Below are positions 35,926-47,938 of a stretch of DNA of 64,000 nucleotides, one piece after another. Below the pieces are notes generated by a model, which was not told where the DNA came from, did no database searches, and saw only the letters and a program-made list of their open reading frames with translations. A program made the position numbers and the translations under genes. The stretch lies in assembly GCF_019649055.1 (NCBI RefSeq), contig NW_026570341.1, forward strand, positions 310,001 to 374,000, in the 5' to 3' direction. The stretch is from Paramacrobiotus metropolitanus (taxonomy: Eukaryota; Tardigrada; Eutardigrada; Parachela; Macrobiotidae). Numbering within the stretch: position 1 is the stretch's first letter; every line of letters begins with the position of its first letter.

Positions 35926-38900
35926 ATGGCTAATAATTCTCGGCGGCTGAGTTTGCCAGCCGGAAGTCTGTTTGATACGGCGGCGTTGCGCCGAATTTCG
36001 GCGGCGTCCGCCGGCGGGGAGGGGGCGGCCGGGGCCGACGGCGATGGGGATGTGCTGTTCCCGCTGCGACAGCGCTCCTTGAAAGCGCCCAATCGAGGTA
36101 ACTTCAATTTTCACCGCATCATTTCAATGCTTTTTAATCCATTAACGTTTTGAAATAAACTTTTAACTTGCGCTTTCCAGCTAATCCGTTGCATTACATA
36201 ATAAAAAAAATATCATACAACATACGACTAAAAAATACTGGAAACCGGCTGGTTCCAGGTTAAAAATTTAAAAAATAAATTCAGCAGTATGCAACAGAAA
36301 GATATCCAATGCTCGTAAACTGCCATCACTCCTTTCCCACACAGAAGTCTGCGAAATTCGACTTACAGTTTCTCAACTACCGATTGCTTTCGCTATATAA
36401 AACAGTTATTGTTGAAAATTCTCTACTTTCAAAAAATTGGATACTTATGTCCGCAGTTGTTCCAAATGTTGTTCAAAATATATAGCGAAAATAATCGGTT
36501 GTTGAAAAAAGTCAATGTGTACCCAGCAGTACAACGAAGCAGCCTCATTTTTTGGTCATTCATCGAATAAGGAAAACATTAACGTGTTATCAGACTGTTG
36601 AATTTCCTATTACACTGTCCTGTAATTACTCCATTTCCTGCATTACAAAAATCTAAGAATCTGTGCGCTGCTTTGCCAGTCTTCTTCATTAACGACTCCT
36701 GCTCAGAGCAATACACCATTGAATGATTTTCCCCCAACAAACGTCCCCGTTGATTAGGTTGCCGGTGATGAAGAGAGGGGCAGTAAAAAGTGTTATTGCC
36801 ACACTAACCAGGCGAAAATCGATGCGCGGCGGGTTCTGTCAACAAGACCGGCACAATATAGCCCAGGTCACATCCCGCTCGATCCTTTCAGCACGAGTGC
36901 TTATTCACGACAGGCCGCGATGAATGCCGGCTATTCTTCCGCTGCCAACCGCACAACCTGCTTTCTCTCCACTAACACAACGCCGCTGGCCGCGCGATGA
37001 TCCCCTTTGGCGCGCGCGGCCACACAAAGCAGGCACGCAGATCATTAAAGAGCCGCGTTATTAATAGCGGCCTGTTTTCAACCGGGCACGTTTTAATGAT
37101 CTCCAAGAAATGCGCTGCGCCGGTGTTTTTGTGCAGGAAAACAATCGTTAAAATCGATTCGCCGGCCGTTCTAAAAATAATACTTTATTTGTTCTTAAGA
37201 TTTTTCAGCGTACAATATAAAAATTTAAATCTGAAAAACATTAAACCTAAAAGATAATAAATATTTAAAATAAATATACAGCAATATCTAAAAAAATAGT
37301 AAATGAATTGTTAGATAAATTACATGGTACGTGTATAGAGTTAAAATCAGTAAAATAATTCACTCGCGTTTTGAAAGAAACAAAAAAATAAAAATGCAAG
37401 AAATAAAAGTGTTTTGAAGGCTTTAACAAAAATATTTGCTGTGGTTTCTGTATGATAATTACAAGGCGTCTCGGCGTAATATTTAATTTTGAGGATGTTA
37501 CGCTGTGATTCACTGTCAACCAGTTGATTGACAGATCAGCGTTGTTCGTTTTACAGCTGCGGCGCTAGCCGCCACCCGTCGGGAGGGCGACGTCGTGCCC
37601 GGCAGCAGTCCGGGCAAATCACCGCCGCACGCCGGCCGCCTCCCGCAGCTGGCCGCCGAGCACCATCTGGGCCGCATCAACATCCCCAAACCGCTCAGTC
37701 TGGACGCCGTCGGCAGCAACCAGGCCAGCGGCGCCAATGCCACGCCCAACGCCACCACGGCCATCATCTACCGCGACGCGGATGGCGAAGTCCATTCGGT
37801 AAGGCCAAGATAATTGGTTAACTGCGTTGCAAGGGGGCCCTTTCATTTCGGGAACCAATAATTTCAGAAACTATTAGGAAAACCTAAGAAAACATAAGAA
37901 AACCTTGAATACCACTGCATGTTATTGCGTAATAGCTTCGGGCAGCGTTGCGGGGCAACCTAAACTACAAGTGTTGTAAACTCTTTTCGAGCGTAGCAGC
38001 ACCTGCAGTCTCCGTCTTGAAGTCAGAGGTGTATACATTTATTTACGTACAGATTAAGAAGATCCAATTTAAATTTAATTTGCTTCTCTGTTAATTGAGT
38101 TTTGATCGGAACGGATTTTGCAGTGGGGCGATTTGTCTCGCTTGGGATTATTTTGATTCGCCACGTTCGGTTTGCAGTGGCAGCAGCGATTGGTTGCAAT
38201 AGTCTGATGCTGCGCTGCTGCGGCGCAGCTGTCGATCTTGATTAATTTTAACCAAGCGAGTCACCGCGTTTCCCGTATTCCGCTTTTACAGTTTTCCGTC
38301 CGAAGCATTGTAATTGCGTACGTCTTAGAAAATCCTGGACAAGGTGGTCTGCTGTGTTGCAGTTGCCTATGTCGGATAATTACGCCGAGATGGAGGCTAA
38401 CAAGGAGGAACTCCGTAAGGAATTGCGCCGTCATTTGCTGTCACGGGTTAAACAGGATAATTGCAGTGGGCGATGGATTGGGCATCTTCGGGAAATTCAT
38501 GGAGGCGCATACCTGCTACGACCTGATTCCCACCAGCAGCAAGCTGGTGGTCTTTGACACGCAGCTGTCAGTCAAGAAGGCCTTCTTCGCTCTGGTCTAC
38601 AACGGTGCGCTCACGATTGACGTCGCTCCAGTTAACTGCAACTGACACTGATTTCCCTGTTGGATTAGGTGTGCGTGCAGCGCCCCTGTGGGACAGCTCC
38701 AAGCAGACCTTCGTCGGTAAGGGCCGTAATTCACTAATAGAATCTAAGAACCCTAAGAAATCTAAGAAGCCCAAGAAATCCAGCAACCCCAAGAACCTAA
38801 AAAACCTTAGATTAAACCTAAGAAACCCTAAGAAACCTAAGAGATCTAAGAAATCTAAGAAACCTGAGAAATGCAACGAACTGAAAATCGCTAGAAATCT

Positions 38901-40720
38901 GTCCTCATATCTTCTTCTGCGTCCCATTAGGAATGCTGACCGTCACCGATTTTATCTACATCCTCCACAAGTACTTCAAATCCTCCGCAGTAAGCTGCTA
39001 ATAACGCACTGGCTTTCTTAAGTAACGTCTTCCTTAATAAACGGGATTTGATAGATTTCCATGGAGGAACTGGAAGAGCATCGTATTCAGACGTGGCGTG
39101 ACGTGCTGAAGAAAAGCCAGAGACCGTTCATCTGCATTAACCCCGAAGCCAGGTCTGTTAACCCTCTGATTCCACATCCGAAACAGAAATTAATTGGGTT
39201 GGTGCGACAGTTTGCGGGACGCGGTGCGTGTGCTGGTAGAGAACAAGGTGCATCGTCTGCCCGTCATCGACACACTAACTGGGAACGTGCTGTATATCCT
39301 CACGCATAAACGGATCCTCAAGTTCCTCATGCTCTACGTATGTCTCCTGCACATTCAGTTAACGTCTTACGATAATAATATTCAGTTAACGATACATATT
39401 AATAACAGATATTACGTAAAGCGCATTCAATTGATTCTATGTTCAAGCATACGTATGTGAGCCAATGGAATGAATGCGAAAACTAATTTTTTTCCGAATG
39501 CAAGACCGAAAAATCGGCTTTATGCTGTGACTAAAGTCTCCGTGGATTTTCTTGTTAAAGTTATGGTTAGAATGCCCGAAATTGTTAGAATGGTTTTGTT
39601 AACGCTGGTGACCTTTGCGCAGCTGAGCCAGTGGATGCGCATCAGCATGGGCGCCGGTCCGCTGGACAGCAGCAGCTTCAACAGCGCCCTCTCGCCCAAC
39701 CCCAGCCTGACCACGCCCTCCATCAGTATCAGCAGCGGCGCCAGCGAGTCCGCTTCGGACGTGACGCTGCCGTTGGTGCTGCAGCGGACGCTGGAGGATC
39801 TCAAGACGGACATTGGCACCTACAGCAACATCGAGACGGTGCGTACGTTTTTGCGGGAAATCTCTCGTATCGCTTGTACAACTCCGGGATGTGATTTCGA
39901 CAGGTGTCACCGGATACGCGGATCATCGAGGCGCTGACCAAGTTTGTGGAGCGCGGTGTCTCGGCGCTGCCGGTGGTGGACGAGCACGGGAAGGTCGTCG
40001 ATATCTACGCCAAGTTTGACGTTATTGTACGCTGCGCCTATTTTTCTTGTTCTGGCGCAAACGCTGTAATTTCGGTTGTGGTGTTGGTAGAATTTGGCGG
40101 CGGATAAGACGTACAATAACCTGGATATCAGTATTAAAGAAGCGCTGCAGAATCGCAACGAGGTACGTACAGATTTTTTAAACTGTCTGAAATTTTTTTT
40201 ATTTTGTGTTTGACTTTTCTGTATATGCAGTGGTTCGAAGGCGTCCAAACGTGCTCATTGGCCAGTACACTGGGCGAAGTGCTCAACACCATCGTCAAAG
40301 CCGAGGTATATCAGAATAGGTCAAGCATTTAAACGGCCGCAATTTTTGTCTTCATCCACTGAATTTTGTGCTTGTGCGCACTGCGAAAACCGCTTTTCTT
40401 GTCACCGTTCTACAGCCAAATGACTTGTAGACCGATAACAGTACCACGAAAAACGTTGAGGAAGGTCGGTTCATCAATACATTGTGCCACTATAGGTGCA
40501 TCGCCTGGTGGTGACCGGGAAGGACGGCAGCGTCATCGGTATCCTCTCGCTATCCGATATCCTCAACTATCTGGTCTTGCGTACACCGGCTGCAGGTTAA
40601 GCCGACTGTCTGTCAATTCAACTGAAGATATGGACGAGCAATGTATTTACCGTCGTTGTAGGTGCCGCCAGCACGCCCGCCTCCGATAACTCGCCGGCCA
40701 GTCCCCGCCCGCTAGCCTGA
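35926..40720 (+). CDS. PRKAG: AMP-activated protein kinase gamma subunit
   Basis: Fourteen exons: 35926-36097, 37557-37798, 38363-38414, 38467-38604, 38669-38716, 38931-38989, 39055-39152, 39211-39337, 39623-39838, 39904-40026, 40091-40162, 40231-40305, 40496-40595 and 40662-40720. Phases agree and total 1581 nt (526 aa). Residues 1-160 are a low-complexity N-terminal extension, as in long gamma isoforms. Four CBS domains follow (about 170-235, 245-312, 385-449 and 455-508). Nucleotide-site residues known from mammalian gamma are present: [34 protein letters not shown] and SLSDIL. The gamma subunit binds AMP/ADP/ATP in the AMPK heterotrimer and regulates the kinase. Oddities are a 52-nt intron (38415-38466) and a Ser-rich linker exon (313-384) between CBS2 and CBS3, about 45 residues longer than in mammals. 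It is the only full copy; a relic lies at 24.4-25.1 kb. Confidence 0.95.
38730..38880. repeat. CCTAAGAAA repeat in AMPK gamma intron 5
   Basis: About 150 nt of degenerate 9-10 nt units (CTAAGAAACC, CTAAGAAATC). A shorter run of the same motif lies in intron 2 at 37866-37910, and isolated units appear at 27880 and 63730. The motif is the complement of the CTTAGGTT repeats in gene B. Confidence 0.7.
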
Positions 40721-43276
40721 AGTACGCCTCCAGCGTATTCCTGTGCTGCATATTGTACATGTTGTGCGATGCGCCCAGAGTTTCACGTGCAATAACATGT
40801 TTGGTATTACGCTGGCATGTTTGTGTATACATTATGGAGGAAATGATAACAGCTGTAACTGTTGTACATCAAGTATAGAAGTATCTGTACATGAAAATAA
40901 TGATAACGGCGTTCAGCCCAAAAGTATTCAGCTAACAAGTTTTAAGTACGCATTAATATTAGTACAGCACTGTGCATTGATTGTATAAGAATTATTGAAC
41001 TGTACATTGTTATTACTGTACATTTGTGCGAATCCGGCTATTAAATTTTGTACGATGAACAACGTCAACATGAGAAATTATTTATATCGGCCAGCAGCGC
41101 TATAGTCCTACGTTTGCATTTGCGGTGTTGCATAGTTTTTCGCAAAGAAACGCGCGTCTTTAAAGCTTTTAAGCTGCAGCTTATTTATTTTCACGCTATC
41201 TATAAAGTAATTGAACTACGGCTACTTCCTAATGCACCAGCAAAACTAGTTTTTTATACAGTAGTAATAATAATAACGCAACTTGCAAATATAAAACGCG
41301 AGCCTCTCTTTTTCTACTGGACCGATTCAAAACACAGACTTGCAGCACAAGAAACTTTAACCCACTTCATTAATTGCTACCATGTAAGTACGTAATTGCT
41401 AACATGTAAGTACAGATACAACACAACCATGTAGCACTTAACGCCTACGTAACAGTAGTAAAACATGGGAATTCTGGTCAAATACTTATTGACAAATACG
41501 GTCAGTGGTAAGCGCATCTCGTCGTCATATTGGCTACGTGGAGCTGCGAAATTGACGAACGGGAGGTCACCTTAATCGCGGCGAGATAGTCCACCAAGCA
41601 GACATGTAGTGTCCGCCACACAAGGATAGATCAAACATTGCTGCTACCCTAACGCAGCGCGAAATCAGTCACCGCGTCGGGAGACGTCACTGTCATGCGG
41701 CCGACAGACAGGATAATGTCTCGTCATCCCATTATACTGCCCGCATACTGCATGACGTTAACGTCGTTCGTCTTCGCTGTCAGTAAGCGGCGCTCGGACC
41801 ACCAACAACCTTACCGATCAAATTGTTCGCCGTAGCTGTCAACGATGGTTCATATTAAAACACGATGCTCATAAAGCACCCCCACGCGAACGTTTATTCA
41901 GCGTTTCCCACGCGAACGGTTAATCAGCGTTTCCAGGGAAGCACACGGGTGTTCAGATAGAAAACGGATGCGAGGTTACAAACTTACGATTGCCGTGGCC
42001 GTGAAACGAGGAACAGCAGATCACTCTGTGGCAAGATCGCGAAGCGCAAGTTAATGAGAACGACCCCGTACAGATTCGAACAAAAAGAGAAGCAAAACAA
42101 AAGTCAGGATTAGACACAACTTTCGCAGCTTCCGATAGTGTGCACAGTTATGCTGCGTTCATCGCAGAACCGTTACGACACAACCAACGTGTTAAACCGT
42201 TTGGACAACATTCATCCGCTTTGACATGATGAATAGTCCTGTTACTCCTCTAGTAATCTGTACATACTGCAACACGAATCAGGATCAACAACATGTTGAA
42301 AGTATGTAGTACATAGTGCAGCGCGATGCGGGGCATTCGTGCAGAGCTTGCCGACGAAGAAACGATGGTACAGATATGTTTGGATGACCATTTGCATGGA
42401 AGTACAGACATGCTCTGTTGACTGCTATTTGGGACTGATTGTAGTGGTCGTGGTGCGCAGTGGTTCGGGTATCAGACTTTCTCTTTCTCTGGCGCCTTCT
42501 TTAGCTGACTGCGTGTTAAAAAAAGTTTATCGGTGCATTCCAACAGTTTTAACGTATACAGTGGACTTCCAAAATATGCTTACACTTGTGTAACCACAAA
42601 ACGCGCGCAACCAGACACTTGTCTGTACTCAGGCAGCCAAATTCCGAGCTGCCCACGAGAAAATTTAGGTGCATCGATTTTCTCCTACAATTAGATTGCA
42701 CAAAGAACGTCTTGTTTGGTAGCAAAATCCTTGTGATTGTTTTGTCATTCGTTTGAGATATCGGTGGATAGTTTTCGTTGGGAAATAGGCAAGGTGCAAG
42801 CGTCTTGCGCGTTTTCTGTTTATTGGTAATTTGGGATTGATCATTTATTTCTATTGGTCCTTTGGTCGCGGACCGACTGTAACCATATTTTTGAAGTCCG
42901 CTGTTAAGTTTTCGTACAAGCCTTGTATCGTCGTATAAGTACTTCGTGCGAAAACGAAAATTCACTGACTTACCTATAAAAAACAGGGTGTCTAAAAAGT
43001 AAATTAATTAATTAAAAAAGGGTGCCTATAATTAACGGAGTGGGGAAAAGGGATAGCTATAGGGTCACCATAACAATAATAAAGCATTGTGCGGTTGATT
43101 GCAGCAAAGTTCTTGATACTAATGTAATTATGACGGGGGTTCACTTACCTTCAAAGGGAGGAAGTCATTTTTATCCAGTACAGTCTACGGAAATATTAAT
43201 TACGACAGTTCCTAATTTCTCTTATTTCTATCACTTTGAGAGTCAACTACATGCGCGCAGAAAATTATGTTATTGC
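40721..43276. other. Non-coding region after AMPK gamma
   Basis: No gene supported. It contains a 28-nt direct repeat in tandem near 41880-41940 (CCCACGCGAACG ... CAGCGTTTCC) and small ORFs without family resemblance. Confidence 0.4.
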
Positions 43277-46200
43277 TCACTCAATCACACATTGGCCAAT
43301 GTCCATTAAGCAGACTGTTAACGACAACGATCGAGAAATGCCGACAGGGTGTTGGGGCAAATGGCCAGCCTCAGCCCGGCAGCGGCGTCTCGTGGAAACG
43401 TCAGAACATGCACGGCCACCGGAAGAAGCGTGTTTGCCAGCGACTGCGCGATGCTTACATCTGATGCGTGGCCAGGGAGTTGAATCCTGGATCGTGGCCA
43501 GGATGATGCGTATGCGGCTACTTCCGATGCGGTTCTGTGCGTACCATTGTGCGAGAGAGCTGCGCGAGTGAGGAGGTGCCCCAAACATAGAAGTACGCGT
43601 AAAGCCGGAACGGATGTAGCCAAGAAACGAGGACGAATTCCATCGTCCCCGCATGCATATGGCTTCTGCCGAAGCGCCAATGGCGGCGGCTGGGCAGGGG
43701 ATAAAAGGTGGCAGTGGCACATGCCACTGGCAACTGCCACCGGCAGTGGCAGTTGCCACTACGCGTTCTGGCAAACGATAAAACGTGGCAACTTAAAAAA
43801 CTCGGAATCAGTTTGAGTCTTGTGCCTGCGCTTTCCAGTGCAACGAGAGCTGTAACGCTGTTCAGCAGACGCGACTCTCGGGGAATACTCCTAAAACCAG
43901 TGCCGCTAACGATCAAAGCGCGGTAATGCGACTGTATTGCAAAAGCGTTTCATTCGTGCATTCAGATAACAGCAGGCAATTTCGAAAACCAGTTTGATCA
44001 TGGATGACACATCAACATGTCCTGAATGACTGAATTATAATCTGTCACCTCTTGACTAGCATGGCGTAAAACAAACGACTTTAACAAAGGAAGGGAAGAG
44101 GGAGGGAGGGAAGGAGAACCGTATCTGTCATGAAAACACAACGAAAATGGAGAAAAGTCGTCGTGTAGCTTTTAATTTTTCGCTTGAGTGCTGGCAATGC
44201 ACGAAAACTGATACGATTGCAAAAAGCTACAGGGCCATGCAATTCCCTAAAACCTTAATGCAGAATTTATGCTTATTAAACACAAACGCTATAGTCGATT
44301 GTGCAGATTTCTATAATTAGTAAGTAAATACTGCAATAAAATTATTCGAGATCAAAGCTGCGCCGGACGCAATGCATGCCGAATTTCAGCCGTCTTCGCC
44401 CTCTATTAATGGGGCACATGGACGGTTGTCGCACATACGTGGAAAACACCACCTGAGAGAGCTCAAAGGCTTTAGTTCCGCCCCACACTAGTAGTAAGAC
44501 AATGGGAAAAGGCCAGAGCGGTTGATACTGGCAGACAAAGAGGGCGCCCGCCTCAGTGAGCAAAGGGGCTTTGAAACACATTACAGAGCTCAAATTCAAA
44601 ACGTCACTACCACAGCAAAAGATGTTGTCCTACAACTTGCTCAGTCTTCATGTTTGTCCAGTTTTCGGTGCCGCATTTGTTCCCATGGTCGGGCGGCTAA
44701 GTTTTAAGGTTTTAATTAGGTTTTAACGAGAAAAATGGTGTCTACTTTAAAGTTGGCAGACGTAAAGCGTATTTTAGCGACGAGGAACCGACGAGAGTTG
44801 CAGCGCTCATTCAAATGGAAGGCGCGAGCGCAAGACTCAGGCTGAGCCTCAGCTGAGGTGTCCATGATTAAGTTCTATAGTTTGCATTTGTGAAGGAAAA
44901 AAACAGAACTTATCGTTGGATGGCACAAATCTTCTCGAACTGATTCCCTAATTTTTCGAGTTGCCACTTTTTATCGCTTGCCAGAACGCGTAGTGGCAAC
45001 TGCCACTGCCGGTGGCAGTTGCCAGTGGCAGGTGCCACTGCCACCTTTTATCCCCTGCCCGGCGGCTGACGTGGCGCCACCAATACGGAAACAATGCGAG
45101 GAATAGCGAGCTCGATCTTCTTCAGGTGGGAGAGAGATTTTTAGCGCGTTTGACAGGTCGTTTCTCGTCAAGTATCGGCCGCTATCGTATGCAAAGAACG
45201 GCAGATTCGGGGGTCGCTGAAGCTGGCTGCGTTCGGCGTAGGCGAGGTAAGCTGCGAAGGTGGCCGGCGCTTCAATCGGCGCAAGCGATAGCTGTATGCC
45301 CTTTCTGCGCTGGTCGGTCTTTGACTGCTTGAGTGTTATCTGCAACATGGATGTGCTCCAACGGACGTCCTCCCACAAAAGAGTCGTGGCAGGGTGGAAA
45401 GGGTGACCACTCGGGGAATTGTGCTGCACTGAATCATGCTCGTAGATGGTGTGGTTGGCGGATCGGCATGTTCCACAGTGGTGCTGGAATCGGCAGCTGG
45501 ATCCTTTCGTTCATTTCCCGTTATTCCAGTTCCTGCACAGGTCTGCCGGGATGTGTCGAAAGGGCTGTTCCGCCGTAGTGTTTTTGAGACCATGTGCAGA
45601 AAACTGGAACTTCTTGGGACATGCTTGTACCGGGTGGTCTGGAGACTGGCATGCCCGACACAGTGGCAGGTAAGCTTGATTCGGTAGACGGGCGACACAG
45701 CGATCCAGCAGGTTGCGATCTAACAGGCTCCACTGGTCGGGACTGGTGTCGCCGATGCGGCTGGCGCGGAACGTTTTGTCATACTCTAACCATACGACTG
45801 GCGCGTAGATACCAGCTAAATCGGTTATAATGGCCTGGTAATTATTCAGCGGATGCTCCAACGCTGGATGGTAGTAGCTGCGTACTCGTCGAAACACCAT
45901 GAATGCTTCCGTTCATTGCGTAAACGAAGTAATCGTGACCTTTCTTGGTTTAGAATCTGACAGAACATAGCTACCGTCTGTAATCTCAATTTTTGCTTCA
46001 CCGTGGATTGGCGACATTATGCTGTTCGCTCTGAGCAACTTGTCTAAATCAACGTTGACAGTCAGATCGTAGAGTGCATCCGAGCAATTTTTATTTACAA
46101 ATGGAAACCCTGCCGGTAGCGGCGGTGCCTTCTTACTGTTAGCGGATCCACTGTTTGATGATGACGCCGGCTGGCTGTCAATAATTCATTGGGTCAGCTG

Positions 46201-46550
46201 ATTGATTTGGTTCATCATCAGCTGGAGAATCATGTTGGCTCCGATGGCTGAACAACTGGCGGCGGCACTGATTCGAGGGGGATGACATCCGGCTCCGCGA
46301 CGCGTCCACTGGAAGCCGACTGCTTCTGCGCCTGCAGCAGCTGCAGGTTTCGCTGGCCTTGAGCAATCGGCTCGTCGATGTTGCCGGTGGCTTGCGCTGA
46401 GCAGCCGTTCGCAGCTGGTGGGATCTCTGGTGCCGCGGCGGGGATGCCACGAGAACTCGCGCCGGCGCGGTTCGTACGTTCCGCTGGCGGCTCCCGGGCG
46501 CCGGACGGTCTCTTTCTTCCTCCCCGGCCCCCACGTCCTGTCATTTCCAC
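43277..46550 (-). mobile_element. Decayed tyrosine-recombinase retroelement, interrupted by a TIR element
   Basis: On the minus strand an ordered set of degenerate coding pieces appears. First is a Gly/Arg-rich N-terminus (about 46550-46230; TGRGGRGGRKR). Next is a gag-like region (about 46170-45540; LTVNVDLDKLLRANSIMSP, PLCRACQSPDHPVQACP, LCRNWNNGK then SCRFQHHCGTC). Last is a tyrosine recombinase with KQSKTDQRRKG (about 45335), SSHCFRIGGATSA (about 45085) and, beyond the inserted element, GRWNSSSFLGYIRSG (about 43600). R...HxxR...Y is the YR catalytic signature, as in DIRS/Ngaro and Crypton elements. There are in-frame stops (for example near 45900), frameshifts, and much of the recombinase N-terminal region is missing. 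Confidence 0.65.
43692..45059. mobile_element. 1.37-kb TIR element with 8-bp target duplication
   Basis: Terminal inverted repeats of about 110 bp begin GGCAGGGGATAAAAGGTGGC and are themselves built of palindromic GGCAGTGGCA/TGCCACTGCC units. The 8-bp CGGCGGCT flanks it on both sides (43684-43691 and 45060-45067). It interrupts the YR recombinase frame just after RIGGATSAAG. The 8-bp duplication and a CAGGGG near the ends fit the hAT superfamily. The interior shows no recognisable transposase, so it is non-autonomous. Confidence 0.8.
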
Positions 46551-47569
46551 GCGAGGTAACTGATCTTAGAAAAACCTTATTATCAAAAATTTTGATTTTA
46601 AATTCCAAAAGGTCACATGCAACGCTTATAGCAATACAATTTCCACTTGCACAATTCGGTGCGCGTCACGAAGTTAAAATGACAAGTTAACATCAAGCAA
46701 TCCGACGCAAACTAAGAATCAGACCATCTCTAGCCGGATCCATGAGCAACAGAGATAGGAACAGGCAGGCAGTGCGCTGGCGCGCATAATGGATTCGGCG
46801 AGTCCGATGAGAATATGATTGTCCAGCAGGTCAAGTTGAGGAATGATGATTTCCACTATTTATCGTTGTTCTAAATAAATGAAAAGTTATGTGGCCGGCG
46901 TTTCTCTCACCGCGTTAAACCAAGTCAGCGTAACATCGCTTAACTTCCATGACCAGTCCTGGGTTGCATATCTAATCGATGGCTCGGGTCAGCCAAAAGG
47001 ACGGTACAGGCCGGCTGGCAGCATACGCTAGAGCAGGATACATCGCTAAACAAACGTAAGCGACGGTATGCCGTGCTGCGCTGTCAAGTAGGAGCAGTTT
47101 TGCGTTATGTTGGAAGTTGAACTTGGGACGAATTATCAATCGCCCATGCAATCTAACAGGCAGTGTTTCGCAGTTGTTACATTTGTGTTTTACGTATTAA
47201 CGAAGCTATTTGACAACTTGTCTGCTCTGTGTATGCTGTGACTATCAGGCAGGTATATTTGGAAATGGAATATTTGGAAATATTCAACTGATTTGAGTTA
47301 GTCAGTTGAATGTTTCCAAATATTTCACTTATCCGGTTGTCATATAACCTGCTGCGATCCGAAAAATTGATCCTCTTCAGGAGAACAGAGCTGCGTAATT
47401 TTCTTGAAATGCGCCGAATATGCGTGCTCAGAAGGCGCTTCGTTTTCGACGTTTATGTTCCATGAATGGTTGAATCGTGTGCGTCGAGCCCTGTCTGCAC
47501 CAAATTGATCTCCAATAGTGCTGAATTTAATTCAGAAATACTGGAGAACAGATTGGTGCTTCCAGTCAC
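46551..47569. other. Non-coding, with one unit of a direct duplication
   Basis: About 46950-47240 is directly repeated at about 47960-48210, each unit ahead of an FE exon 1 (partial at 47.57 kb, full at 48.46 kb). The inverted equivalent is at 23.6-23.77 kb. Confidence 0.5.
47269..47325. repeat. Inverted repeat, 24-nt arms
   Basis: Arms beginning AATATTTGGAAATATTCAAC and their reverse complement around a 10-nt loop. Confidence 0.7.
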
Positions 47570-47720
47570 TGCTATCACTGCTTCCAGAGATCATACGACC
47601 CTTTTCTAGTGGACATCATCGGCGTCACCGGCACCCTCACCACCGGGTACGTCTGCGACGTGGCCGACGGGTGTCTCTCCGTGCAAGCCACTTTCCGGGA
47701 CCAGCACCCGTGCATGCTTG
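47570..47720 (+). pseudogene. Partial FE exon 1
   Basis: A plus-strand frame reads YDPFLVDIIG, GTLTTGYVCDVADGCLSVQ, matching FE exon 1. It stops abruptly after a CLSVQATF equivalent, where unrelated sequence and then a SINE begin. It is the upstream unit of a tandem duplication of the FE 5' end. Confidence 0.75.
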
Positions 47721-47803
47721 CACACAATTGCACTCGGGCTTAATCACACATATTGTCCTCTCAGCAGGGCGCCATCCGGGGGAAACCGAGATAGGGCCGA
47801 AAA

Positions 47804-47938
47804 ATGCACCGATGGGGGAATCGAACCCCGACTGCGTCCTAAGATCCGCGGAGGCAGTACCACTGCACCACGTCGCAAAGTGTTGAAAATCCTTGAAAGA
47901 CTTTGTCGCTGTACATGAGCCGCTTCTCTCTTTACAGT
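47804..47938 (-). mobile_element. tRNA-derived SINE, copy 2
   Basis: Same family as 18358-18488. A box TGGTGCAGTGG (47870-47860) and B box GGTTCGATTCC (47827-47817) on the minus strand, with about 50 nt of shared leader upstream of the A box. It follows the truncated FE exon. Confidence 0.7.

Noticed and set aside
44095-44130. Purine-rich GGGAGGGAGGGAAGG tract as a regulatory or G-quadruplex site
   Set aside because: Short, with no supporting context; it lies inside the TIR element.
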